Below are positions 7,778 to 15,957 of a stretch of DNA of 64,000 bases, in pieces (positions within the stretch are counted from its first letter, which is position 1; each line of letters starts with the position of its first letter). The position numbers and the translations under genes are program-made. The stretch lies in contig FR895335.1 of the NCBI GenBank assembly GCA_000434995.1, positions 39,986 to 103,985 of the forward strand. Reading direction: 5' to 3'. The DNA is from Firmicutes bacterium CAG:341 (GTDB taxonomy: Bacteria; Bacillota; Clostridia; Oscillospirales; Acutalibacteraceae). The notes below the pieces were generated by a model. It searched no databases and was not told where the DNA came from. It worked only from the letters and a program-made list of their open reading frames with translations.

Positions 7778-9631
7778 ATGGCAAAGATTATAGGTATTGA
7801 TTTAGGTACAACAAACAGTTGCGTAAGTGTTATTGAAGGCGGTGAGCCGGTAGTAATTCCTAACGCAGAAGGTGCAAGAACAACTCCGTCAGTAGTTGCA
7901 TTCTCAAAAGACGGTGAAAGAATGGTAGGTAATGTTGCAAAGCGTCAGGCTATCACAAACCCTGAAAAAACCATTTCTTCAATTAAAAGACATATGGGTT
8001 CAGACTACAAGGTAAACATTGACGGTAAGGCTTATACCCCACAGGAAATCAGTGCAATTATTTTGCAGAAATTAAAAGCAGACGCAGAAGCTTATCTCGG
8101 CGAAAAAGTAACAGAAGCAGTTATCACAGTTCCTGCTTACTTTACAGACTCACAGCGTCAGGCTACAAAGGATGCAGGTAAAATTGCAGGCCTTGATGTT
8201 AAGAGAATTATCAACGAGCCTACTGCTGCCGCACTTGCTTTTGGTATTGATAAAGAAGATGACCAAAAAGTAATGGTATATGACCTTGGCGGCGGTACAT
8301 TCGATGTATCTATCATTGAAATGGGCGATGGTGTTCAGGAAGTTCTTGCAACAGCAGGTAACAACCACCTTGGCGGTGATGACTTTGATAAGAAAATTAT
8401 GGACTACATTGTAGCTCAATTTAAAAACGAAACAGGTATTGACCTTTCAAACGATAAAATGGCTATGCAGAGAGTTAAGGAAGCTGCCGAAAAAGCAAAG
8501 ATTGACCTTTCAGGTATGACAACAGCTCAGATTTCACTTCCTTTCATCACAGCAGATGCAACAGGCCCTAAGCACCTTGAAACAACTCTTACAAGAGCTA
8601 AATTCAACGAAATGACAGCTGACCTTGTTGAAGCAACAATGGGTCCTGTTCGCCAAGCAATGCAAGATTCAGGCCTTTCAATGAACGATATTGACAAGAT
8701 TTTGCTTGTCGGCGGTTCAACAAGAATTCCTGCAGTACAGGAAGCTATTCAAAAATTCAGCGATAAAGAACCATTCAAGGGTATCAACCCTGATGAATGT
8801 GTTGCTATGGGTGCTGCCCTTCAGGGCGGTGTACTCGGCGGCGATGTTAAAGGACTTCTTCTTCTTGATGTTACCCCGCTTTCACTTGGTATTGAAACTA
8901 TGGGCGGTGTAAACACAGTAATTATTGAAAGAAACACTACTATCCCAACAAAGAAGAGCCAGATTTTCTCAACTGCCGCAGATAACCAAACTTCTGTTGA
9001 AGTTCATGTACTTCAGGGTGAAAGAGAATTTGCTAAAGATAATAAAACTCTCGGTATGTTCCACCTTGACGGCATTCTTCCTGCAAGAAGAGGTGTGCCT
9101 CAAATCGAAGTAACATTTGATATTGATGCTAACGGTATTGTTCATGTTTCAGCTAAAGACCTTGGCACAGGCAAGCAACAGGAAATTTCTATCACCGCTT
9201 CATCTAACATGAGCAAGGAAGATATTGATAAAGCTGTAAAGGAAGCAGAACAATTTGCTGAAGAAGATAAGAAGAAGAGAGAATCAGTTGATCTTCGTAA
9301 CAACGCTGACCAAATGGTTTACCAAACTGAAAAGCTTATCAGCGAAGACGGTGATAAATTCTCAGCAGATGATAAATCAGCACTTCAAACAAAGGTTGAT
9401 GCATTGAAAGAAGCACTTAAGGGTGATAATGAAGATGCAATCAAATCAGCACAGGAAGACCTTCAAAACAAGTTTTATGAAGTTTCACAAAAACTTTATG
9501 AAGCTGCACAGCAGGCACAGGGCGGCGCACAGGCAGGCCCACAGGGTGCAGGATATGACCCAAATGCACAGGCACAAGGCGGCGGTCAGGAATATACTGA
9601 CGCTGACTATACCGAAGTTGATGACAACTAA
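7778..9631 (+). CDS. dnaK: Molecular chaperone DnaK (Hsp70)
   Basis: DnaK binds exposed hydrophobic segments of client proteins in an ATP-driven cycle with DnaJ and GrpE in the cytoplasm. The 617-residue product shows the Hsp70 signatures IIGIDLGTTNSCV at the N-terminus, VYDLGGGTFDVSIIE in the nucleotide-binding domain and ILLVGGSTRIPAVQ, then the substrate-binding domain and a lid ending in a Gln/Gly/Ala-rich tail with EYTDADYTEVDDN. It is full length for a Gram-positive DnaK (lacking the insertion typical of Gram-negative ones). GGAGG lies upstream of the ATG. It follows grpE in the CIRCE-controlled operon. Confidence 0.99.
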   Translation: MAKIIGIDLGTTNSCVSVIEGGEPVVIPNAEGARTTPSVVAFSKDGERMVGNVAKRQAITNPEKTISSIKRHMGSDYKVNIDGKAYTPQEISAIILQKLKADAEAYLGEKVTEAVITVPAYFTDSQRQATKDAGKIAGLDVKRIINEPTAAALAFGIDKEDDQKVMVYDLGGGTFDVSIIEMGDGVQEVLATAGNNHLGGDDFDKKIMDYIVAQFKNETGIDLSNDKMAMQRVKEAAEKAKIDLSGMTTAQISLPFITADATGPKHLETTLTRAKFNEMTADLVEATMGPVRQAMQDSGLSMNDIDKILLVGGSTRIPAVQEAIQKFSDKEPFKGINPDECVAMGAALQGGVLGGDVKGLLLLDVTPLSLGIETMGGVNTVIIERNTTIPTKKSQIFSTAADNQTSVEVHVLQGEREFAKDNKTLGMFHLDGILPARRGVPQIEVTFDIDANGIVHVSAKDLGTGKQQEISITASSNMSKEDIDKAVKEAEQFAEEDKKKRESVDLRNNADQMVYQTEKLISEDGDKFSADDKSALQTKVDALKEALKGDNEDAIKSAQEDLQNKFYEVSQKLYEAAQQAQGGAQAGPQGAGYDPNAQAQGGGQEYTDADYTEVDDN

Positions 9632-9634
9632 GTC

Positions 9635-9662
9635 TTGACATCATAATAAATTATTATATAAT
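9635..9662 (+). promoter_or_regulatory. Internal promoter ahead of dnaJ
   Basis: TTGACA (9635-9640), 16 bases and TATAAT (9657-9662): both boxes match the consensus exactly. It begins four bases after the dnaK stop and would allow dnaJ expression apart from the CIRCE-controlled promoter. Confidence 0.7.
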
Positions 9663-9667
9663 ACCTA

Positions 9668-9699
9668 AGAGGCTGTCTTATATTAGACAGCTCTCTTTT
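9668..9699 (+). terminator. Hairpin with short T run between dnaK and dnaJ
   Basis: AGAG/CTCT and CTGTCT/AGACAG pair around a 6-base loop (9668-9678 with 9685-9694, one bulged G), followed by four T. It can weaken read-through from dnaK, or form a 5' leader hairpin on transcripts from the internal promoter. Confidence 0.55.
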
Positions 9700-9732
9700 G
9701 GTAAATGAACATAAAAGAAAGGGTTAAAGTAT

Positions 9733-10887
9733 ATGCCTGAAGATAAAAGAGATTATTACGAAGTGCTTGGCGTAAGCAAAAACGCAAGTGACGACGAAAT
9801 CAAAAAAGCATACAGAAAAACGGCAAAGAAATACCACCCTGACTTAAACCCGGATAATCCTAAGGCTGAAGCCAAGTTTAAAGAATGTAACGAAGCTTAC
9901 GAAGTTCTTTCAGACCCACAGAAAAAAGCACGCTATGACCAATTCGGCTTTGCCGGTGTTGACCCTAACTACGGTGCAGGCCAGGGCGGCGGCTTCGGCG
10001 GTGGATTTGGCGGCGGTTTTGACGGCGATATTGATTTAGGTGACATTTTTTCATCATTCTTCGGCGGCGGCTTTGGCGGCAGCTCGCGAAATCCTAATGC
10101 CCCGTCAAGAGGTCGTGACATACAGGCATCAGTCACTCTTACATTTGAAGAAGCTGCAAAAGGCTGCAAAAAGACTATTGAAGTTATGCGTGTTATGGAC
10201 TGCAGCGAATGTGGCGGCACAGGTGCGGCAAAAGGCACAACCCCTACCGTATGCCCTGAATGTCACGGTTCAGGTGTGCAAACAGTTTCACAGCGTACAC
10301 CGCTTGGTGTAATGAGTACACAGCGTACCTGCTCACGCTGCGGCGGTACAGGTAAAATAATCAATACGCCTTGCCAGAAATGTAACGGAAAGGGTAAAGT
10401 CAGAACCAGAAAGAAAATTGAAGTCAATATACCTGCCGGTATTGATAATAACCAAATAGTTAATGTGCGCGGCTTTGGTAACGCAGGTTCTAACGGTGGC
10501 CCATCAGGTGACCTTAAAGTTATTATCAGCATTAAAAAGCACGCATATTTTAAGCGTGACGGTTATGATGTATGGTTTGATAAGCACATTTCCATTGTTG
10601 AAGCAACACTTGGTGCAGAGGTTGAAATACCTACTCTTGAAGGAAATGTCAAGTTGAACATTCCATCCGGTACACAACCGGGCGAAGTCTTTACACTTAA
10701 AGGCAATAAAGGTATCTCCCGCTTAAATGGCATGGGCAAAGGTGATGAACATGTAAGGATAATTGTTGATATTCCTAAAAATGTTACATCCGAACAAAAG
10801 CAACTATTAAAAGAATTTGACAAAACCTATGTTCCGCCGAAAAACAGCGGAAAAGAAGGCTTTTTTGATAAATTTAAAAAGAAATAA
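9733..10887 (+). CDS. dnaJ: Chaperone protein DnaJ (Hsp40)
   Basis: DnaJ delivers clients to DnaK and stimulates its ATPase. The 384-residue product is a full type I Hsp40: J domain with the essential HPD (35-37), a Gly/Phe-rich linker (about 75-120), a zinc-finger region with four CxxCxGxG repeats (CSECGGTG, CPECHGSG, CSRCGGTG, CQKCNGKG) and the C-terminal beta-sandwich client-binding domain. The ATG at 9733 follows GAAAGGG. It is separated from dnaK by 101 bases holding a consensus promoter and a hairpin, so its expression is probably only partly tied to the hrcA operon. Confidence 0.98.
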   Translation: MPEDKRDYYEVLGVSKNASDDEIKKAYRKTAKKYHPDLNPDNPKAEAKFKECNEAYEVLSDPQKKARYDQFGFAGVDPNYGAGQGGGFGGGFGGGFDGDIDLGDIFSSFFGGGFGGSSRNPNAPSRGRDIQASVTLTFEEAAKGCKKTIEVMRVMDCSECGGTGAAKGTTPTVCPECHGSGVQTVSQRTPLGVMSTQRTCSRCGGTGKIINTPCQKCNGKGKVRTRKKIEVNIPAGIDNNQIVNVRGFGNAGSNGGPSGDLKVIISIKKHAYFKRDGYDVWFDKHISIVEATLGAEVEIPTLEGNVKLNIPSGTQPGEVFTLKGNKGISRLNGMGKGDEHVRIIVDIPKNVTSEQKQLLKEFDKTYVPPKNSGKEGFFDKFKKK

Positions 10888-10922
10888 AAAATAGCCGAGA
10901 ATTTTATCTCGGCTATTTTTTT
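10886..10922 (+). terminator. dnaJ terminator
   Basis: A 15-bp stem (10886-10900 with 10907-10921) around ATAGCCGAGA/TCTCGGCTAT, flanked by A and T runs, ends the heat-shock operon. Confidence 0.85.
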
Positions 10923-10923
10923 A

Positions 10924-10952
10924 TTGACAAATTATGATTATTGTGCTAATCT
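10924..10952 (+). promoter_or_regulatory. Promoter of the HMA-domain protein gene
   Basis: TTGACA (10924-10929), 17 bases and TAATCT (10947-10952) with an extended -10 TGC. The DtxR-like inverted repeat begins six bases after the -10, over the transcription start. Confidence 0.65.
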
Positions 10953-10958
10953 GATTAT

Positions 10959-10976
10959 GGTTAGTTAATGCTAACC
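10959..10976 (+). promoter_or_regulatory. Candidate DtxR-family operator (TTAG-N6-CTAA)
   Basis: GGTTAG, TTAATG, CTAACC is an inverted repeat lying over the expected transcription start. The same TTAG-N6-CTAA geometry occurs twice before the DtxR-family gene at 18898 and matches half-site spacing in the known DtxR box (TTAGGTTAGCCTAACC core). The position predicts repression by the regulator encoded at 18898. Confidence 0.6.
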
Positions 10977-10993
10977 TGTGGAGGTGTGTTTGT

Positions 10994-11254
10994 ATGATTA
11001 AAACTACAATAGGAATAGATGGTATGATGTGTGGAATGTGCGAATCACACATCAATGATGTAATAAGGCGCGAATTTAAAGTTAAAAAAGTAAGTTCATC
11101 GCACACAAAAGGAATTGCCGAAATTATAAGCGAAAATGAAATAGATGAAGAAAAAATAAAAAAAGCAATCGCTGATACCGGCTATGATGTTACAAGCTTT
11201 AAATCAGAGCCTTATGAAAAAAAGAAAGGTATTTTTTCTTTCCTTTCAAAATAA
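10994..11254 (+). CDS. Small heavy-metal-associated (HMA) domain protein
   Basis: The 86-residue protein is one HMA fold: TTIGIDGMMCGMCESHIND carries the GMxCxxC metal-binding loop (C13, C16), followed by a typical beta-alpha-beta pattern with KKVSSSHTKGIAEII and IKKAIADTGYDV. The remaining tail (EKKKGIFSFLSK) is basic and extra to the core. Such proteins carry soft metals, usually Cu(I), or act as small sensors or donors to a P-type ATPase. No P-type ATPase is adjacent. GGAGGTG precedes the ATG. A DtxR-like operator in its promoter suggests control by iron or manganese rather than a copper regulator, which is unusual for an HMA chaperone. Confidence 0.85.
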   Translation: MIKTTIGIDGMMCGMCESHINDVIRREFKVKKVSSSHTKGIAEIISENEIDEEKIKKAIADTGYDVTSFKSEPYEKKKGIFSFLSK

Positions 11255-11261
11255 TGATATA

Positions 11262-11297
11262 AAAAAGAAGTTCAGTCTTTTGACTGAACTTCTTTTT
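11262..11297. terminator. Bidirectional terminator between the HMA gene and the redox operon
   Basis: GAAGTTCAGTC (11267-11277), loop TTTT and GACTGAACTTC (11282-11292), with A and T runs on both flanks, serves the HMA gene and, on the other strand, the 11359-15804 operon. Confidence 0.85.
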
Positions 11298-11358
11298 ATG
11301 TTACTTCTATATTTTCAAAAACGCTCTTTTTAATTTCTATTACTTTAATTCGTCCATC

Positions 11359-13569
11359 TTATGAAAGCTTTGAAATTACCTCGTCGCGATTTAATTTGCA
11401 CTTTCTTGCGTTTTCATTATGAGGAACTGCACGAAGAATTTTACCGTCATAACGGGATACAAGATAATCACACTTATTTCCGTCAATATCAAGTGACTCA
11501 AGCGAATATTTTTCTGCAAGAGGTACTTGCTTTTTAAGATTTGACTTTTCTGTAAGCGCACCAGTCGGGCAAAGGCTTACGCAAAGACCACAGTTGGTAC
11601 ACTTTGTTTGGTCAAGTGGGAGTGCAAAAGCAGGTGTAACACTTGTTTTGAAGCCACGGCCCAAAAGTCCGAGTACACTGAGTTCTTCAACCTCACGGCA
11701 AGAACGAACACAAAGGCCGCAAAGAATACATTTAGCAGTATTTCTTTCAATAAACGAATTTGCATCCTTGGTATATTTTTGTGGCATTTCACCTGCAAAA
11801 CGCTCCGGATGAATATCATACCTCTGCGCAACATTCAAAAGCTTGCACTTGAAATATTCGCGGCATCCGCATTCAAGGCATCTTTCAGCTTCCTTTTGTG
11901 CCTGCGAAACAGTAAGGCCGAGTGAAACTTCATCAAAGCAAGCCTTTCTCTTTTCGGCAGGTAAAACTTCGGCAACTATCTGTGCCTCTTTAGTTTTGCC
12001 TGAAAAATCAATTTTATCCTCATCACGCTTGCTGACATAAGGCTCTGTAAAATCAAGCTTTTCGCCCTTTAAATATGCGTCAACAACTTTTACGCACTTG
12101 TCAGCTTCGCCGATTGCGGCAATAGCAATTGATGCACCTTTGTTTGTAGCATCACCGATTGCAAATACACCGTCAAGATTTGTAAGAAATGTATCTTCAT
12201 CAGCAGATATTGTTCCTCTTTGTGTAAGTTCAACAGTATCTTTAAAATCATCCGAGTCGAGCTTCTGACCGATTGCCATAATCACACTGTCAAGTTCAAG
12301 ATATTCCGTCTTACCCTCAATTGCAACCGGGCGTCTTCTGCCTGATGCGTCAGGCTCACCGAGTTCCATAAGCTGAAGTGTCATACCGCTTACTTTTCCG
12401 TTTTGTGAGTGAATTTCAAGCGGATTTGTGAGGAATTTATATGTAACTCCCTCTTCCTTTGATTCCTTAATTTCAATTTCTTCGGCAGGCATTTCCTTTT
12501 CGGTTCTTCTGTAAATTACATAAACTTCTTTTGCGCCGAGGCGAACAGCAGTTCTGCAAGCGTCCATAGCAGTGTTACCGCCGCCGCAAACAGCAACTTT
12601 TTCGCCTATTTCAACAGCCTTACCCTGAATAACACTTCTAAGAAAATCTATACCGCCGTATACACCTTGTGTATCTTCACCCTTAACTCTCATCGGGGTG
12701 GATTTCCAAGCACCCGGAGCAAGAATAACCGCGTCATTCACACTCTTAAGATTTTCAATAGTAATATCACGGCCAAGCTTAACATTGTTGCAAAAGCGAA
12801 CACCTGTTTTTTCAATAATCTTGATTTCACTGTCAAGAACTTCCTTTGGCAAACGGTATTGCGGAATACCATATCTGAGCATACCGCCCATTTTATCCAT
12901 CATATCAAAAACAGTTACTTCGTGGCCAAGCTGTGCAAGGTAATATGCAGCAGTAAGTCCTGCAGGTCCGCCACCTACGATTGCAACCTTTTTGCCTGTT
13001 TTCTCTGCTGTTTTGGGAATGTAGCTGTCACCTTTTAAATCAAGGTCGGCAGCAAAGCTCTTAAGCTGAACTATATTTATAGGTTCATCTACTTTTCCTC
13101 TTCTGCATGCCTTTTCGCAAGGGTGCGGGCATACTCTGCCGATAGATGCAGGAAGCGGAATTTTATTTTTAATAAGCTTTAATGCCGAGTCAAATTCACC
13201 GTTTGCAATAAGACCTACATAACCCTGGCAATCTGTATTTGCAGGGCAGGCAAGCTGGCATGGTGCAATGCAGTCGCCGTCATGGGCAGACATTAAAAGC
13301 TCCATAGCAATTTTTCTTGATTTAATAACTCTTTCACTTTCGGTATTGATTACCATTCCATCACTTACTTTTGCCGAGCAAGAACGGAGAAGCTTCGGTA
13401 TACCCTCGGCCTCTACAACACAAAGTCCGCAAGCACCGTAAACTTCAACTGCTTCATCATAGCAAAGGGTAGGAATATAAATTCCGTTTTGCCTTGCCGC
13501 TTCAAGAATGGTACTGCCGGCAGGAGCAGTAATTTCCTTACCGTTAATAGTTAATTTTACATTTTCCAT
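11359..13569 (-). CDS. NuoG/GltD-type iron-sulfur flavoprotein (candidate StnA-like subunit)
   Basis: The 736-residue protein is a fusion. Residues 1-80 form a plant-type 2Fe-2S ferredoxin domain with C36, C47, C50 and C64, like the start of NuoG. Then comes the GltD/NfnB-type Cys-rich segment (CIAPCQLACPANTDC, CPHPCEKACRRG), a FAD-binding fold (KVAIVGGGPAGLTAAYYLA) and an NAD(P)-binding fold (KVAVCGGGNTAMDACRTA, IYRRTEKEMPA). The C-terminus has CLECGC and two 4Fe-4S motifs (CILCGLCVRSC, CTNCGLCVSLCPTG). A strong GGAGGG site precedes the ATG. It is the third gene after NuoE-like and NuoF-like subunits; this trio matches the described Sporomusa-type Nfn (Stn), which bifurcates electrons between NAD, NADP and ferredoxin. 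Other flavoprotein complexes remain possible. Confidence 0.8.
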   Translation of the reverse strand: MENVKLTINGKEITAPAGSTILEAARQNGIYIPTLCYDEAVEVYGACGLCVVEAEGIPKLLRSCSAKVSDGMVINTESERVIKSRKIAMELLMSAHDGDCIAPCQLACPANTDCQGYVGLIANGEFDSALKLIKNKIPLPASIGRVCPHPCEKACRRGKVDEPINIVQLKSFAADLDLKGDSYIPKTAEKTGKKVAIVGGGPAGLTAAYYLAQLGHEVTVFDMMDKMGGMLRYGIPQYRLPKEVLDSEIKIIEKTGVRFCNNVKLGRDITIENLKSVNDAVILAPGAWKSTPMRVKGEDTQGVYGGIDFLRSVIQGKAVEIGEKVAVCGGGNTAMDACRTAVRLGAKEVYVIYRRTEKEMPAEEIEIKESKEEGVTYKFLTNPLEIHSQNGKVSGMTLQLMELGEPDASGRRRPVAIEGKTEYLELDSVIMAIGQKLDSDDFKDTVELTQRGTISADEDTFLTNLDGVFAIGDATNKGASIAIAAIGEADKCVKVVDAYLKGEKLDFTEPYVSKRDEDKIDFSGKTKEAQIVAEVLPAEKRKACFDEVSLGLTVSQAQKEAERCLECGCREYFKCKLLNVAQRYDIHPERFAGEMPQKYTKDANSFIERNTAKCILCGLCVRSCREVEELSVLGLLGRGFKTSVTPAFALPLDQTKCTNCGLCVSLCPTGALTEKSNLKKQVPLAEKYSLESLDIDGNKCDYLVSRYDGKILRAVPHNENARKCKLNRDEVISKLS

Positions 13570-13585
13570 TTTATCTGCTCCCTCC

Positions 13586-15334
13586 TTACTTTCTTACTAC
13601 TGCGCCAAAGCGACATGTAGCAATGCATTTACCGCATTTAATACATTTGTTTACATCAATTGTGTGTGCCGATTTAACTTCGCCGGAAATTGCATTTACA
13701 GGGCAATTTCTTGCGCAAAGTGTACAGCCTTTACATTTATCTTTATCAATAGAATATTCAATAAGTGATGAACATTCGCCCGCAGGGCATTTCTTTTCGT
13801 TAATATGTGCTTCATATTCATTACGGAAATATTTAATAGTAGTTAATACAGGGTTTGGCGCAGTTTGGCCCAAGCCGCAAAGCGCACCGTCTTTAATTCC
13901 GTAGCAAAGCTCTTCAAGAAGCTCAACATCACCGTCTTGCCCCTCACCGTTTGTAATTCTTGTAAGAATTTCAAGCATTCTCTTTGTACCGATACGGCAG
14001 TGAATACATTTACCGCAACTTTCCTTTGCAGTAAAATCAAGGAAGAATTTAGCCATACCGACCATACATGTACCTTCATCCATTACAACCATACCGCCTG
14101 AACCCATAATTGCACCTGTTGCACCGAGTGCCTTGTAATCAATTACGGTATCAATAAGTTCGGCAGGAATACAACCGCCCGACGGGCCGCCCATCTGCAC
14201 AGCTTTAAATGCCTTATCACCCTTCATTCCGCCGCCAATATCAAATATAACATCGCGAAGAGTTTTACCCATAGGAATTTCAACAAGTCCGCTTCTTTTA
14301 ACTTTACCTGTTACAGCAAATACTTTTGTACCCTTTGAACCTTCTGTACCCATACTTGCAAAAGCTTCGCCGCCGTTATTTATAATCCAGCTTACATTTG
14401 CAAATGTTTCAACATTGTTGATGTTAGACGGTTTTCTCCAATAACCGCTTTGTGCCGGAAACGGAGGTTTTAACCTTGGCATACCCCTGTGACCTTCAAG
14501 TGATTCAATAAGTGCTGTTTCCTCACCGCAAACAAATGCGCCTGCACCTGCTTTAATGGTCATTTTACAGCTGAAATCTGTACCGAGAATGTTATCACCC
14601 AAATAGCCTGCTTCGGTTGCCTGCTCAATAGCTCTTTCAAGCCTTTTAATAGCAAGCGGATATTCGGCTCTGACATATACTACCGCATTTTTTGCACCGA
14701 TTGCATATGCACCGATAAGCATACCCTCAATAAGAGTATGCGGGTCAGATTCAATTACAGCCCTGTCCATAAATGCACCCGGGTCACCCTCATCCGCATT
14801 GCAAATAAGGTATTTTTCTTCACCGTCACTCTGCCTTGCCGCATTCCACTTGAACCAAGTCGGGAAGCCTGCACCGCCGCGGCCTGCAAGACCTGATGTT
14901 TTAATAACTTCAATAACATCTTCCGGTGTCATTTCATTGAGAACTTTTTTAATAGCAGTATAGCCGTCAGCCTGAATAAAATCTTCAATTTCATCAGGAT
15001 TTATAATACCGCAACGGCGAAGAGCAATACGAGTTTGCTTATTTAAAAATTCTTTATCTTCATCAGATACAAGAAGCGGGGCAATTGCATTTTCATCCCC
15101 TGTTTTAGCATATTCTGCAATTTTCTTTGCATCATTTTCTGTTACACGAACAAGGCGTTTTACTTCCTTTCCGTCTTCATAAATATCAACAATCGGTTCA
15201 AGGTAGCACATACCTATACAACCTGCAATGGTAAGCATGGCACCGTTCAAATCTTCCTTTAATAATGCCTGCCTTACTTTTTCAGCGCCTGCTGCAATAC
15301 CGCAAGAACCTTCGCCTACAACAATTTTCATCAT
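13586..15334 (-). CDS. nuoF: NuoF/HydB-like NADH-binding flavoprotein subunit
   Basis: The 582-residue protein is the FMN- and NADH-binding subunit of soluble HydB/HndC-type complexes. An N-terminal thioredoxin-like ferredoxin region has GEGSCGIAAGA and GCIGMC. The core carries GLAGRGGAGFPTWFKW (FMN/NADH site), CNADEGDPGAFMDR and ESCGKCIHCRIGTKRM (4Fe-4S ligands). The C-terminus adds a two-cluster ferredoxin, CKGCTLCARNCP and CIKCGKCIATC, typical of bifurcating enzymes and absent from respiratory NuoF. It overlaps the NuoE-like stop by four bases (ATGA), indicating coupled translation; the following in-frame ATG is spaced slightly better from GGGAGG. Its likely job is to exchange electrons between NAD(H) and the partner clusters in the cytoplasm. 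Confidence 0.9.
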   Translation of the reverse strand: MMKIVVGEGSCGIAAGAEKVRQALLKEDLNGAMLTIAGCIGMCYLEPIVDIYEDGKEVKRLVRVTENDAKKIAEYAKTGDENAIAPLLVSDEDKEFLNKQTRIALRRCGIINPDEIEDFIQADGYTAIKKVLNEMTPEDVIEVIKTSGLAGRGGAGFPTWFKWNAARQSDGEEKYLICNADEGDPGAFMDRAVIESDPHTLIEGMLIGAYAIGAKNAVVYVRAEYPLAIKRLERAIEQATEAGYLGDNILGTDFSCKMTIKAGAGAFVCGEETALIESLEGHRGMPRLKPPFPAQSGYWRKPSNINNVETFANVSWIINNGGEAFASMGTEGSKGTKVFAVTGKVKRSGLVEIPMGKTLRDVIFDIGGGMKGDKAFKAVQMGGPSGGCIPAELIDTVIDYKALGATGAIMGSGGMVVMDEGTCMVGMAKFFLDFTAKESCGKCIHCRIGTKRMLEILTRITNGEGQDGDVELLEELCYGIKDGALCGLGQTAPNPVLTTIKYFRNEYEAHINEKKCPAGECSSLIEYSIDKDKCKGCTLCARNCPVNAISGEVKSAHTIDVNKCIKCGKCIATCRFGAVVRK

Positions 15335-15804
15335 TCTGCCTCCCTCAATTCTTTAAGTATTTTCTTTGTTTTTTCAGGAGTGAGTGAGCCGTATGTATTC
15401 TCGTTAATCATCATAACCGGTGAAAGAGAACAACATCCAAGGCAGGCAACACACTTAAGTGAAAATAATCCGTCTTCAGTGGTTTCCCCGTCTTCAATTC
15501 CAAGTTCATCCTTAATTGTTTGCAATATAAGTTCACTTGAATTAACATGGCAGGCAGTACCTTGGCAAAGCATAATAAGATACTTTCCCACAGGTGTCAG
15601 GCGAAATTGGGTATAAAATGTTGCAACGCCCATAATTTCACTTTCTGCAATGCCTGTCCTTTCACTTATATAAATAATAGCTTCTTTCGGCAAATAGCCG
15701 TAAGTTTCCTGAGTTTTTTGTAATATGGTAATCAGTGAGCCTTTAACCTTAGCAAGTTCATCAAGAACTCCCTCTATTTGCTTGAGGTCAATCTTCTGTT
15801 CCAC
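15331..15804 (-). CDS. nuoE: NuoE/HydC-like thioredoxin-fold 2Fe-2S subunit
   Basis: The 157-residue protein matches NuoE/HndA. Its four 2Fe-2S ligands are C80 and C85 (MLCQGTACHV) and C121 and C125 (CVACLGCCSLSP). The helical N-terminus (GYLPKEAIIYISERTGIAES) is the usual dimerization part. The start is a GTG at 15804 with GGAGGTG eight bases upstream. It is the first gene of the operon and feeds or accepts electrons next to the NuoF-like subunit. The absence of a catalytic hydrogenase or formate dehydrogenase in the operon points to a transhydrogenase-like complex rather than a hydrogenase. Confidence 0.9.
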   Translation of the reverse strand: MEQKIDLKQIEGVLDELAKVKGSLITILQKTQETYGYLPKEAIIYISERTGIAESEIMGVATFYTQFRLTPVGKYLIMLCQGTACHVNSSELILQTIKDELGIEDGETTEDGLFSLKCVACLGCCSLSPVMMINENTYGSLTPEKTKKILKELREAE

Positions 15805-15875
15805 AAAAACACCTCCGTAAGTTAATATAAGCCGACAAAAAGCGGCAAAATTTTCAGTTTAAAGATTAAACAGTA

Positions 15876-15894
15876 ATATAATACCGTATTATAT
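15876..15894 (-). promoter_or_regulatory. 19-bp palindrome overlapping the redox operon promoter
   Basis: ATATAATAC, one base, GTATTATAT is a perfect 9+1+9 inverted repeat. It covers the -10 and most of the spacer of the minus-strand promoter, the usual place of a repressor operator. It does not match the Rex or CIRCE consensus. Confidence 0.5.
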
Positions 15895-15906
15895 CAAATC
15901 TTGCAA
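15878..15906 (-). promoter_or_regulatory. Promoter of the NuoE-NuoF-GltD-like operon
   Basis: On the minus strand TTGCAA (15906-15901), 17 bases and TATTAT (15883-15878). The start codon lies about 75 bases downstream. Confidence 0.6.
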
Positions 15907-15957
15907 GTTTATATTAAAAATTAAATATTTATTTAATATATTGTTAATTTGTGCTAA

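Noticed and set aside
10994..11254. Copper chaperone CopZ as a firm name for the HMA protein
   Set aside because: No copper ATPase or CsoR nearby, and the promoter carries a DtxR-like site, so the metal is left open.
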